From positions 2,108,001 through 2,172,000 of the forward strand of contig JAUKTV010000001.1 in the NCBI GenBank assembly GCA_030549205.1: a DNA stretch of 64,000 nt. Reading direction: 5' to 3'. Shown here in pieces: positions 24,667-35,221 of this stretch. The position numbers were made by a program, and so were the translations under genes. The stretch's first letter is position 1. Each line of letters starts with the position of its first letter. A model generated the notes under the pieces. The model was not told the DNA's origin. It saw only the letters and a list, made by a program, of their open reading frames with translations, and did no database searches. The DNA comes from Apiosordaria backusii. Taxonomy: Eukaryota > Ascomycota > Sordariomycetes > Sordariales > Lasiosphaeriaceae.

Positions 24667-26921
24667 TTATACCAATGCATCCACGGTTACCGACTTTGCT
24701 CTCCTCCTGGTAGCTTTCTTGCTGACGGTGTATACCAGGTCTACCGTCCAGAAGTGGAATATTTGCGCTTGCGCGCAGGGGATCGAACCGAAAATTGGCG
24801 CGACGAGCGGCACCATGATGTAGTCAATGAAATTGGTCTTGACTTCCCTGCGGGAGAAGTGCATGCCCTTGGTCAGACCGGCATCGCTCATCTCCTTCTC
24901 GCGAATCTCAAGGCAAATCTTGTGGAAGCTCTCGTAGAGGAAGAGGTAAAGGGCGACCTCCATGAAACCAACTGTCCGCAAAACATTGCAGATGCTGAAC
25001 ATCCAGTTGACGCCGTGAACATCAGGAGCCCCGTCCGTAACCCAGGCGTAGAGAGTCGATGCGACAACCAGAATGGTCATCTGGACAGGCAAGAAGTGCG
25101 CTTCGAAAAGACGGTGGAAGAGGACGACGATACGCTCGTAGTTGAGGTCCTTCAGAGTGTCGGTGGTGACGTCCGAGAAAATACCGCTTTCCGGAGCAGC
25201 CTCGGGATCCGCTGTCGAGATTTGTGATTCGGGAACGTAACCATCCGAGGCATCATTCAGAGCCGTGTGAAGAGGGCGGAAAGCTCTGGAAGTGTGCTTC
25301 CTTTCTCTCCAGACCTCAACAACCTTCCTAAGAGCATATCCAGTGTCCAGAGCACCCCACATGTGCCTGAGAGCCTGCTTATACCGAGCCTGGACATCCG
25401 CAATCAAACCGGGGATCCCCTTGCCATGGCCGCCGCCAGTAACGTTGGTCTGACTGACTGGGCTCATGACGGTCCGAACTGTCAAGTTGCCATTGAGGGC
25501 AAAGAAGCACTTGAGGTACATGTGCAAATCCTCACCAATCGCTTCGGCATCGCAATCCCAGCCACCGACACGGTCAACCAGCTCGAGAGGAACCGAGTAA
25601 ACAGATGTAGGAGGAGCGACGGTGGAACCCTTGTAAAGTCCGGACATGCCGGCGGCAGACCACAACACATCGGCGACACGGACAATAGCCGGGACGTTAT
25701 GAGCATTGCGATCAAAGATGATGGGGGCCGAATACAAAGTGGTGGTAGCAGTCTCGGGGTAAGTCATGTGCATGGTGGTGACCAGTCCAAAGTAATTGGT
25801 GGAGAGATGGCTATCAGCTGCATTGTGACAAACTTGGTTAGCGAATCCAATCGCGCAGACAGAAATAAAGGGACCAACCACCCGAGCTACCCGATGCAGT
25901 CTTTGCAACGGGGCCCAGACCGCTCTGCGCTTCTGCGGGGCAAACTCACCATCAATGCCAGTCACGATCACATCCTTTCGCTGCCCAAGAGTGTATCTTT
26001 CACTGAGCTTCCGGGCCGCCCAAGCCATGTTGCTGCCCTTGCCAGCAAGCTCACCGGGGATGTCGGACGGGTGCAGCGTGTAGTTGATGGAGCGGAACTT
26101 CTTGGAGAACTCATTGACGAACCGGGAGGCCTTGGTCTCCGCATTGTGTTCCCTTTGCTCCATAGCAAGATAGACCTGGATCGCGAACTGTCAGCTCCGC
26201 ACTAAACAGGGGAGGTGCTTCAACTTTAAACGCACGACCTCATTGGGTCATTGCACCCCCACCACAACTGCTGCCAGAACAAAAGCATTTGTTGACAGCA
26301 TTTTGATGAAGGAGGTGCCATTTAGCGGCTGAAGTGTAGAATGCGCCAACTTACATCGTAGGTGTTGCGGGCCTGGGGGTGAGAAGCCAAAACCTCCAGA
26401 GTCTCCCTGAGGGTGTCATTTTCCTCCTTGTAGTTGGGAATGACGATGGCATGGATGACGCGGTCGGGGGCGATATCGCCGTCAATATAGCAATCGGTAT
26501 CGACATCCTCGATTTCGCTGCTCGAGGAGGAGCTCAGCTCGCGCGATGAGGTCAATGTCTCGGAGCTCGAAAGGGAGGTCGAAGAGCTGCGGCGGCGGTG
26601 TCCAAACTTGATATCCTTGAGGGTCCTGGCGCGAGCCGACTTGCGCAACTGCCTTCCAATGGTGAAGACGGCGTAGCAAGAACGCAACGGGAAGCAGAAG
26701 ACGAGGAAGTGGATGAGCAGGCAGTAGTAGGAGAAGATGTTGACCCAAATGGCACCATTTTGCGGGTCGTAGTTGGGCGCGCTAAGACTGTCGTTTGACT
26801 GATACTTGTAGCCATGTCGTTGAGCCTCGAGTTCGCTCGAAATCACCCAGTAGGAGAGCGCAACGGTTGCCAGCATGGCCAGACCGCCAGCGCGCTGGCT
26901 ACACCACGCAAATATCGACAT
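24667..26921 (-). CDS. Membrane family 2 glycosyltransferase (chitin synthase/cellulose synthase-like fold)
   Basis: Exons 26921-26355, 26175-25950 and 25817-24667 give 647 residues. Two N-terminal membrane segments (around MLATVALSYWVIS and IHFLVFCFPL) are followed by a Ser-rich loop, then the GT2 core: HAIVIPNYKEEN (nucleotide-sugar binding), GKGSNMAWAARKL, the D264-A-D266 motif in GIDADSHL, GGWDCDAEAIGEDLHMY with the acceptor ED, and QALRHMWG in the place of QxxRW. Several membrane segments follow and the protein ends with a basic tail. Family 2 enzymes of this shape polymerise or transfer sugars at a membrane; donor and product are unknown to me. Intron 1 is 179 nt. Intron 2 (25949-25818) is 132 nt, in frame and stop-free; I treat it as an intron because it has GTGAGT...CAG borders and its removal restores the D-A-D motif. 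Confidence 0.88.
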
Positions 26922-29731
26922 TATGCTGCTCGGTGTGAATTACTATGGGGGCTGGGTGTAGCAAGGTGGCTCGAGAGCTGGTGGTAGTGTGGTATATGTT
27001 GCTGGCTCCTCGTTGACGGAAACACGCCAATTTGTTGACCGACGAATTGGCGGTTTGAGGCGTGATGGGGGGAGACGGTCGACGACGAGTGATGGCGTGG
27101 GCCCGAGTGCACAAAGAGACGCGAGTCGATTGCACCTCAACCGAGCACGTCCAGAGGTCCACAGGCACAGGCTGCGATTTGAGATGTTGGGAAGGAGGGA
27201 CTGGCGGGAGGAAGGGGAAAAGGGAAAAAGGGAAGAGAAAGAGAAGAGGTGCGGTAGAGGAAATGGATAACCACCGGGCGGGCGCAGCAGATGCGTGGTG
27301 AGTGGTCAATGTGGTGCGACCTGGGGGTGGAGGTGGGACGTGAGCCAGAGGGTAGGGTAGGAAGCTCGACCTGGGAATGGTAGCTGTCGATGAAACTCGT
27401 CCGGGCAGGCTGTCAGCAACCAAAAAAAAAAGGGGGCACTGAGGTTGAAAGGCCCAGCCCATCAGTCGGTGCCACACCTGCGATGGGAAAAAGCTGCTAG
27501 GATGTCTGAATGGGCTGGGATGCGCAGGCTCGGCAGGATCACGACGGGACTGGGGGCTGAGCTACAGGCAACTGGGTCGCTGTTGGGGTTGGCCCTCCGC
27601 AGCGTAAGATTATGGTTCCTTGCAAGTTTGTACCTAGTGGAAATAATTTGAAGCTTGTCGTTTTTGGGTAACAAATTTCCCACCTGGGACGGCTCAGCAA
27701 CGGCCCACCCAAGGTTGTGTTCCGCTGGAAGGCTAGCAAGGCTTTTGCAGTGGCAAGTCAATGCATTGCTACGATTTCTTTCTATGAACGAGGTTTTGTT
27801 ACCTCGAGACAGAAAAGGACACAAATAAAGGCCTCTTTCACGGCCTTTCTCTGTTCCGTCGTCCTTTTCGGGACGGTTTGGAGGCAGGTCTGAGTCGCGG
27901 CGCCCTGGCCTCGATCCCGCTGTTTTTCACATGGAAATCGCGGGGGAGAAATCTGGGGGTGTTGCAAGAAAGCGCCATCCACTCATCTCTTGCTGCAGTC
28001 GTCCAATTCTGGACAGCTCTCTTCGACGATCCAACATCCAACGGTAGGCAACGCAACGCCTTCTCCTGCCGTTGAAATAAGCTGCTCAGGAGGCATTGGC
28101 GCGTTGGCGATGGCAGTCTGGCATTCGCCTACCCAGGTTGCAAAAAGTTTTCGCACCAAGGCCGCGTCTGCCAAGCTGCGGCAGTTCAAAGCTTTGTTGC
28201 CTACCTGGTTAGGCCAGGAATCTTACGAAGTTGCGTCTGACTCCATATTCCTTGCAACGGAGCCAACCAAACACTTTGCTCGCAGCACGCGCAAAAGAGC
28301 ACTCCACTTGCTATCGCGATCAACAACGACGACAAGAAAAAGTCTCACAGCTGTTGCTAGGTGGAGGGACGACGTCAGGGCATCCTTCTAACGCGGCACC
28401 CGAGCGCTGCCGTCCCTCTGAACCACCACGCCCGCCGCACGTTCTGGACGGCTCAACCTTTGACGGACTGCACCGGCCCTGCGGCAGGGCAGCTCACCAA
28501 TTCTGGTGGGGGATCTCTGGACAAATCGAAGCTGTGGGGCTCTGTGTCTGAAGTTGGCACACAGCATGACCCGCATCATACCATGCCGTTTCCTGGCGCC
28601 AGAAGACAACGTTCAGGGACCACCCACCAAGCAGAGAAGAAGACAGCATTATCCATACAGCCGTTACACCGCTCCCTCGAACTGCGGCAAAGGAAGTCGG
28701 TCAAGGTCCAACACCGAAAGCAAAAAGCCAGCCTCGCCTTCATGATGTCGATAGCGCCCTGTACTTACCAGCCACATCCCCACGTTGGACAGTCGCCATT
28801 CACACCCACCTGGAGCTTGGGCCCTTCGGCTCTGTCACTGGCTGGTGGGTCGATGACACTTTGTGGAAATTATGATGAGCTTTCCCAAGCGGGCACGGCA
28901 GCTCAAGCGTTTCCCCTTCTCCGATGTTACTATTGGCCCGCGATGCTCGCACAAGTCACCTCACTAGCAACAAGAGTGTAACAGGCAGAAATGGAAGGTG
29001 GCGCGATGGTTTTGCATAGCCCGGGGAGCCACTGAGCTGACGAGCAGCAAAGAGAGTGAGCACCACAGCAGCAGGCTACGTGCCGGTGTCTCGGCACGGC
29101 TCACATGGAGCATATAAAATAGGTGAGATTCCGGCGTGGGAACGTTGCTAACTGAGACTTTTTTATATCTGTGTACATTGGTACCTGCGGTACAGTGAAA
29201 AACGTGCTTCCTGTGAGGCCTCTCGCTCGGCCTCGGCACCAGAGTTGAGGTCCATTCATCCGCTCACCTCGCCCATGTCGCATCGCGCCAAGCGTAGCGT
29301 TGGACCAATTTTAAGCTGCGTGATGGATTCAATGGCCAGCTAGCAAGCGCCAAAAAGTCTTTTTTTTCTTACCATCCTTGCCAGAACGGGCCACTCTACG
29401 GACCATCGCTGTACCTTCACCGGCTTCGGCCACCGGCAGTGGGGGAGCATGTATCGCATCACCTCATTCTTTGCAATGTTGAACAAGAGCAGAGCTCAGA
29501 AAGACTGACAATGACATCCAGAGGCTGTTCCTGGATTGGTCTTTGTTGCTCAAGCATCACCACATCCCGCAAGGGACCGGCCGGCTCTTGCGTGATGTGA
29601 TCAAAGGACAATCATTTCGCTTGTGGGGGTTCTCAACCGGGCGCCTGGGGTGCTGCATCCCGGACAATCCTCTACTCCGATCACAACCATCCTGGAACGA
29701 GAAAAAGCTTCTTTTGTTGTTATCAATCTGG

Positions 29732-29758
29732 CAGCTTGGGCAGCTTGGGCAGCTTGGC
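29732..29758. repeat. Three tandem copies of a 9-bp unit (CAGCTTGGG)
   Basis: CAGCTTGGG occurs three times head to tail, the last copy diverging at its final base and followed by CCAAG, so the end can also pair as an inverted repeat. No gene overlaps it. Confidence 0.8.
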
Positions 29759-32432
29759 CCAAGTCTTGACATCTGACAAGCACTTTGAAGCAATCCGTAC
29801 CTCAGAAATGAGATGCAGTTGCCGAAATGCATGCCTCGCAGTGTGCTAAATGCAGGTGGTGATACAGCAGAGCGACGAAACGTCTTCGAGTCTGCTGCGA
29901 GCTTGCTGCAGGTCCGGGAGACTAGTGGAGAAACGGGTCCTCCTCTTTTCATCGTCGCCTCAGAAACCGTCCGCCCACCGATTTTTGGGGCTGGTTCCAA
30001 CGGGAGAGGCGTTGGCGTTTAAGTCCCCGAAGCCGCTCCCCAGACCATCCTCTCTGTGCGACCGGGTTTTGGAGTGCATCTGCATAAAGAAAACAATGCA
30101 AAGAATGTTTCGAAACATGTCTTGCAACTGCTGGGAACTGGCAGAGAAGCAATAAAGAAGCATGTTCTCGATTCCGAACTCTCCAGTAGCAATAACCTTG
30201 GCTTCGAACGAAATTTTGTACGACGGCACCAATGGAACAAGCTTCCAGGCGTTCGTTGGGAGGGTTGCAGAAAAGGTCAGGACCCTTCCCTTCCCGCCCG
30301 GCTGCAATATCCGGTCCGTCCATCAAACCCCCCTGGTGGTAGCAATCTGAGCTGGTTACAACATCCAGGGGTTGGTGAGAAAAATCACGCGAGATTCGCG
30401 GCCACAAAGCGCACCGAATCGCGTCGCGAACGTGTTTTTTTAACTGATGAGAGATTGGGACTAATTCCATTTCATCTAGGTCTGGACTGTGGTGCTCAAA
30501 TATCTCCATCCCGCGGCACATCTTACAACATACGCGCGTTCGCTGGTTTAGCCGTGCGGCGTAGATCTTGAATGGGATGAGCGGGACGATGGGCATTTTC
30601 CATCTGCGGGTCTGCTCCCTGTGGAGCTGCCAGTCTGACATGATGCGCTTTGTGAGAATATCTGATGCGCTGACTCTATTCTCAGGGTTGGATTCAGGCA
30701 GTGTCTCAGGCTGACTGATATCACGACTCCGTACCTCAGCCAAGTATATTATCAGACGACCACGCCAATCTCGTCAGCCTCTTTGAAGCGATAGAGCTTA
30801 CCGACGGTATAGGGTGCCTAGATACTTACAGAAATATTCCTCTCGCTGGAAATCCGAACCCTGCGAAGCTCAACCCAAAGGCGATCCCGATCCATATTGA
30901 ACCCCTGGACCCTGATCCGATGGGAGATGAACTGTACCCAGGTCCCGCGCATCACACAGTACATGCTCATGTAAGCACTTCATCAAACCCCATCAGAGTC
31001 TTGAAACCATGAAACCAATCCTTCGGGACCCTTTCATTAACGAACCAGTGAGATTAGAGATTATACATGCTCTTTAGCGATCAGTAAGCCAACCGGGGAA
31101 ACCACGAATCTTTCACATCGTCAGAAATTGGGCGAATCACATCGACAATGTGTCGACTTACAAGAATCTCCATGGATATGGTCTTATCAAAATAACAAAT
31201 CACATCACATCACTCAAAGCACCTCAAAAAGATAAAAGAACCGACCTTGCGCCACGAGGCTGCCTCTCGTGGCTCTGGCGTGCCACATGTGAGCATCAGT
31301 CATCAATTTACTTCACACACATCTCGCTCTCGCTAGCGAGCTGAAAGCCGGCGACTGCTTTCATTCTCTTATTCGTTTCTTGTAATTGCAAAAGTCCTTG
31401 ATTGTGGAGAGATATGTCTGAGATGCCCACAGTGTAAGATGCTAAGAAACCTGCAAAACAACAAGTGCTGTTGATACTGGGGAATCGCATTTCGCCGCAA
31501 TCCTAATTGGGAATATTCCCGACTTCATGCTTACAGAGACACGTAGGTGCAGATACTGCTTGTGAGAGATCAGCACCAAAACACTAACGAAGTGTCACAA
31601 GCGATTCTTGCACCCACGTAAGAGAGTCCCGTATAAGTCAGTATAAGGCCTACAGACTTGGGGAGTGATCTTCATTTGTATGTACATATCCGCCGACGGA
31701 GAAAGTTGAGAATTTGGTATAAAAAGGGGGCATCAGCCACAGCATGGCGCAGGCAACCATTTTTATCGAGCCCCAAGACCCTGGTTGCAAATGTATGTGT
31801 ATTTTGGAGCCTCACGATATCTTTCTTCACCTATCCATTAAAAATTCCCAAATATTCGGTTGCTTTGAAGAAGGACCCTGGCCTTACAAAGCCACCAAAG
31901 CGGAGCACCCTGCAACGGCCACCGGTACGATCCGAGAGACCGACAAGAAGAAGAACCCCATACCATAGCAATTTACCAGTTTGCTCTTTCGATCCCGTCC
32001 TAGCTCAGCCTTGTCGATTGCCCAATGCGCGGCGGCGACGGAGTCCAATTCGGTTGTTCGGCAAGGCTGAGAGTATGTAAAATCCCCCTTGACAATGACC
32101 AAGCTCCTTCTCCGTCTTGCCTTGCCGTGGCCTGCACCTATCTTGCCCTTTCCTCCATGTACGCCATATTCCATTTCGAGCTCCTTCTTCACAATACACT
32201 AGTTCTGTTTCCCAGCACCCTTCTTGCCCCTCCTGGTTAGAGAACACCCAAGAGCGGTGAATGGAGATTGGAGACGGCCCCATCAACACCCGACCCATCC
32301 GGCAAGGCTGAGCGAAGATAGGCGAGATGAGTCGTCTCCGCCTTGTCCCTCCCTCCTACCCTCCCCCTTCACCCCCCTCCTCCCCTTTCCCACCTCAAAA
32401 ACTCTTGGGCGCGCCGTCGACCGTTGAACTCG

Positions 32433-32579
32433 ATGGGTCACGGATACCACGGCAATGGTATGTACATAGATCTCGATCATCAGCCTTGCTGGGCTGGGTT
32501 GGCGTGCTCCGTAGGGCTGGGGACTCTGGTGGACCCAAACGTTAAAAAGTTCGATGCGGAAGCTTCCCCTTGCTCTTGA
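32433..32579 (+). CDS. Doubtful small ORF after a CT-rich tract
   Basis: A 48-codon ATG frame starting MGHGYHGNG sits just after a pyrimidine-rich tract of the sort often found in fungal promoters and leaders. A GTATGT donor-like site follows the eighth codon, so this could also be a first exon whose downstream exon I cannot identify. No family is recognised and the frame could be chance. Confidence 0.15.
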   Translation: MGHGYHGNGMYIDLDHQPCWAGLACSVGLGTLVDPNVKKFDAEASPCS

Positions 32580-32739
32580 ATTGATCTGGTATTAGCTAGA
32601 TAGACATTACTCTAGGATTTTGTCCCCCCGAGACACTTGTTCAACGCCTTCTTTCACTGATCCATTTATCGAACTCTTGTTGAGTGGTCTGGTTGGTATC
32701 TATGTACATGCTGAATCGAGTCTCAGTCGTTACAGTTCA

Positions 32740-33285
32740 TTATGAATGTTCGGGAAGTGGACAAAGAAAGGGTGCTAGCCTGAGCGCCCTGAACGCCTCT
32801 ACCAAAGAAAAAATGACTGACCGCTTATGGATACCAAAAAGAATATCAACCGGTGTAGAGGGCAAGTCGTCTCTTGTTGCGAGAAACTCCCAACTCCGCC
32901 GGTCCTTTTGAATGCTTCCCCTGCTTTGGGTACTTGTGTTACTTCCTTCGCGTGCTCTTGGTGGTATCATTGGTTTGAGCTTCTCCTCGAATAGAAATTC
33001 CCCCCTCCCCCGACGAGCAACTTTTTCCTCCTTCTCGGTAGAAGCCTCCTGCTCAATAGAAGCGTCCTGCTCAATAGAAGCCTCTTGCTCGATAGAAGCC
33101 TCCTCCTCAATAGAAGCCTGCTGGTCTGCATTAAAACAAGCCACCTTCTGGTCCTCCTTTTCTTGAGAAGCCTCCTGAGAAGCACCATAAGAAGCATGCC
33201 GAGTAACCACCGGAGAAATTATCTGTTCCAAGGCTAATCGAAGCTCCGCCAACGACACCCAAGCATCCAAAAATACTGTGTCATC
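32740..33285 (-). other. Long open stretch in frame after the THOC5 stop codon
   Basis: From the TAG at 33288-33286 the same frame stays open for about 180 codons to a stop at 32740. The first ATG is at 33270. It encodes VSLAELRLALEQ, a tract of EASIEQ-type hexapeptide repeats (33124-33039), a basic stretch, and a C-terminal part with WEFLATRDDL and DILFGIHKRS. No family is recognised. It may be a former C-terminal extension of the THOC5-like gene cut by a nonsense change, a part joined by splicing around the TAG, or a separate small gene starting at 33270. Confidence 0.35.
33039..33124. repeat. Nearly five tandem 18-bp repeats encoding EASIEQ hexapeptides
   Basis: Units of 18 bp beginning TAGAAGCCTCC recur at 33039, 33057, 33075, 33093 and 33111 with a few substitutions. 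On the minus strand they encode Glu-Ala-Ser-Ile-Glu-Gln/Glu repeats. The unit length is a multiple of three, so copy number can change without shifting the frame. Confidence 0.85.
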
Positions 33286-34151
33286 CTAAACATCTTTCTC
33301 GAGCATCTTTTGGATCGGTTTCGCGGCCTGTTTGTCCCAACGAAGAGTTAAGTTGTTAGCAAAAATCAGTTCTTACTCATCTTCTTCTCGTCCATCTCTT
33401 ATTTATCGCCAAAAAGATATCCGCTACCCTGACTAAAGAAAATAGACTGAAAAGAAGAAAGACTTGCATCAATGAATTTCTCCAGGTGCTGATCCAGATT
33501 CGCAAGATCCTCTCTACGTTTCTTGTTCTCCGTTGTCAGCTTGGTTTTTTGTTTTTGCAACTCAAGACGCTGTTGCTCAAGGGCTTCGCGTTCGGCACGC
33601 TCGTGGTTGATGCGGGCGATCATGAGGGTGTTCTCGTCGGAGTCAGCGTGCTCAGGGTGCTGGGCGAGGAACTCTTCGACGGGGATCAAAGGGAGGAGTT
33701 GGTAGGTATGCCTGCTCAAGAGGAAGATTAGTATCTTGTTCGGGTTTGACTTGGGGAAATCGGACAAGACGTACTCGAAACCCTCGCAAGCAGCGATTTC
33801 CAGCTCAAGGTACCCCTCTTCGTAACGCAGATTCTGTAGTGACAGGTGAAGGGAGTCAACCTCCTGTCTTGTTTCTGCCGTCAAGGCTTTCGTCTCGCGC
33901 GCCTTGAAGTGGGCGCGGCGGTGTTGACCGCGAAGAAGGGCGAGATTGGTCCAGAAAGGCTTCCTCGCCTTCTGGATCGGAAGCTTGAAGTCTGCTTTGG
34001 TGCCAGTGCCATCGGCAATCGCGGTCTGGGCATCGGCGATGAGCTTTACTAGGCTTTGGGCCTGTTCACGAGCTGCTTTGGATGTCTCGAGAGCTGCCAC
34101 TAGCGTAGGATGGGTAACCACAACGACTTGTGGTTGCGGATCGGCTGTCAT
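33286..34151 (-). CDS. THOC5-like subunit of the THO/TREX mRNA export complex
   Basis: THO couples transcription to mRNA export. Exons 34151-33775, 33711-33468 and 33327-33286 give 220 residues. The first part is helical (TLVAALETSKAAREQAQSL). The middle carries the THOC5 hallmark: NLRYEEGYLELEIAACEGFE, then LIPVEEFLAQHPEH, then MIARINHERAEREALEQQR, leading into a coiled coil of KKRREDLANLDQHLEKFID. Intron 1 (33774-33712) is 63 nt and stop-free in frame. The third exon supplies AAKPIQKMLEKDV, which continues FID as I would expect for the family; reaching it needs a GC-AG intron (GCAAGT donor at 33467, acceptor at 33328). Without that splice the frame ends at 33399 after an unrelated tail. The stop at 33286 is followed in frame by a long open stretch. 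Family call is firm; the 3' end is not. Confidence 0.8.
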
Positions 34152-35221
34152 GACGGATATCCAACCACGTGGGTTGCGACCACAATGGGGCGGGAGTTCG
34201 CTGAAAGAGTACTCGGAGTTGGTGGTGGTGCAGGGTGACCACGTGAGTTGTCAGATGATGAAAGCTGTGCGACAATGGATTGTTGGCGATGAGATCAGCA
34301 CGGGGCAGCGGAAGCCAAATGAAAACCGTCACCAAAGTCTCCGAAATGTCAGTAGCGGTCTTGTCGATGCACGTCTTCGATTGCTGCTCAATGCGGGGTA
34401 GATTTTGTCGAAAGCGCCCAGAGTGTCAACTGCCAATGACGTTCTTCGTGGAGATGACGGTACCTCTCAAGGTCGTCCTTTGTTTGTTTTTGGGGACTTG
34501 GATGGAAGGTTGCCTCGGTGAAAGAAGCATCACAAGTCGCAATCCACAGCCGGCTTGTGCAGGGTCTTGGGACGAAATGTGGGGGAGCGTGGGTGCGATG
34601 ACGGCATTCAATTGGCTCTGTGGGCGTCGTGGGAAAACGCTGGGTGAGCTGGTGGCAGGACCTTGGCGAATTTTTACAGCGGACTTTGGGCCTGTTTGGG
34701 CTTGGTAACCACGCGGTAAATCTCCACTCTGGACTCCTTTGGCGAGCATGGCGGCCCGCAAGCCCACACATAAACCACCCCGGCCCTCTTTGCTTAACTT
34801 GTTCCTGTTTTGTATGCGTTCTTAAAGCCATCTTGCTCTCCTTCCATCTGCAAGTCCCAGACGATTGCAAGATACGTAGCGGATTTTGTTGATTCTGCAG
34901 AACCCATTTGGCTATACGCATCTTGTTCGTTGGTTCTGGCCCACTGCATATTTACCCCTTTTTTGTGCAACACGAGCGCATTCCAATTCCAACTTTCAGG
35001 GTCCCGATCGGCGTAAGTGGCAAGCCGACCGCTCTTCCCGCACCTCCTATTCCACCCAGAATTTTTCGGGAAGAAGCGCCGGGTCACGACTCGCCGTTGT
35101 AGTCCACACCCGAAGCAACAGGCGATTTCGTTGTGACCATTCTGTTTCCTTCCAGTTACACACGCGGAACCTCGTGCTGCGGTGCTTATCCAAGGAATTT
35201 GAATCTCTACCATCGCTCACG
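34152..35221. other. Divergent promoter region between THOC5 and the IZH3-like gene
   Basis: About 1.07 kb between two genes transcribed away from each other. The frame of the IZH3-like gene stays open upstream to 34886, but that part has no membrane-protein character. No other gene is supported. Confidence 0.5.

Larger units (their letters stand above)
26922..32739. other. 5.8 kb region with no recognised gene
   Basis: The left ~600 bp is the glycosyltransferase promoter. Elsewhere there are open stretches up to 264 codons (30743-29949, -) and about 200 codons (28361-28981, +), but they overlap frames on the other strand, show no domain I know and lack a convincing exon pattern. Around 30720-30972 (+) a frame with no usable ATG reads as plausible protein and ends at a GTAAGC donor-like site; it could be an exon of an unrecognised or decayed gene. 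A CT-rich tract at about 32340-32400 resembles fungal promoter/leader sequence. Confidence 0.4.

Noticed and set aside
25267..26205. 312-codon plus-strand frame opposite the glycosyltransferase
   Set aside because: Shadow of the GT2 exons and of the intron; no domain.
29949..30743. 264-codon minus-strand frame as a possible gene
   Set aside because: Long for chance, but it shows no family features, no intron pattern, and overlaps protein-like plus-strand fragments, so I could not support it.
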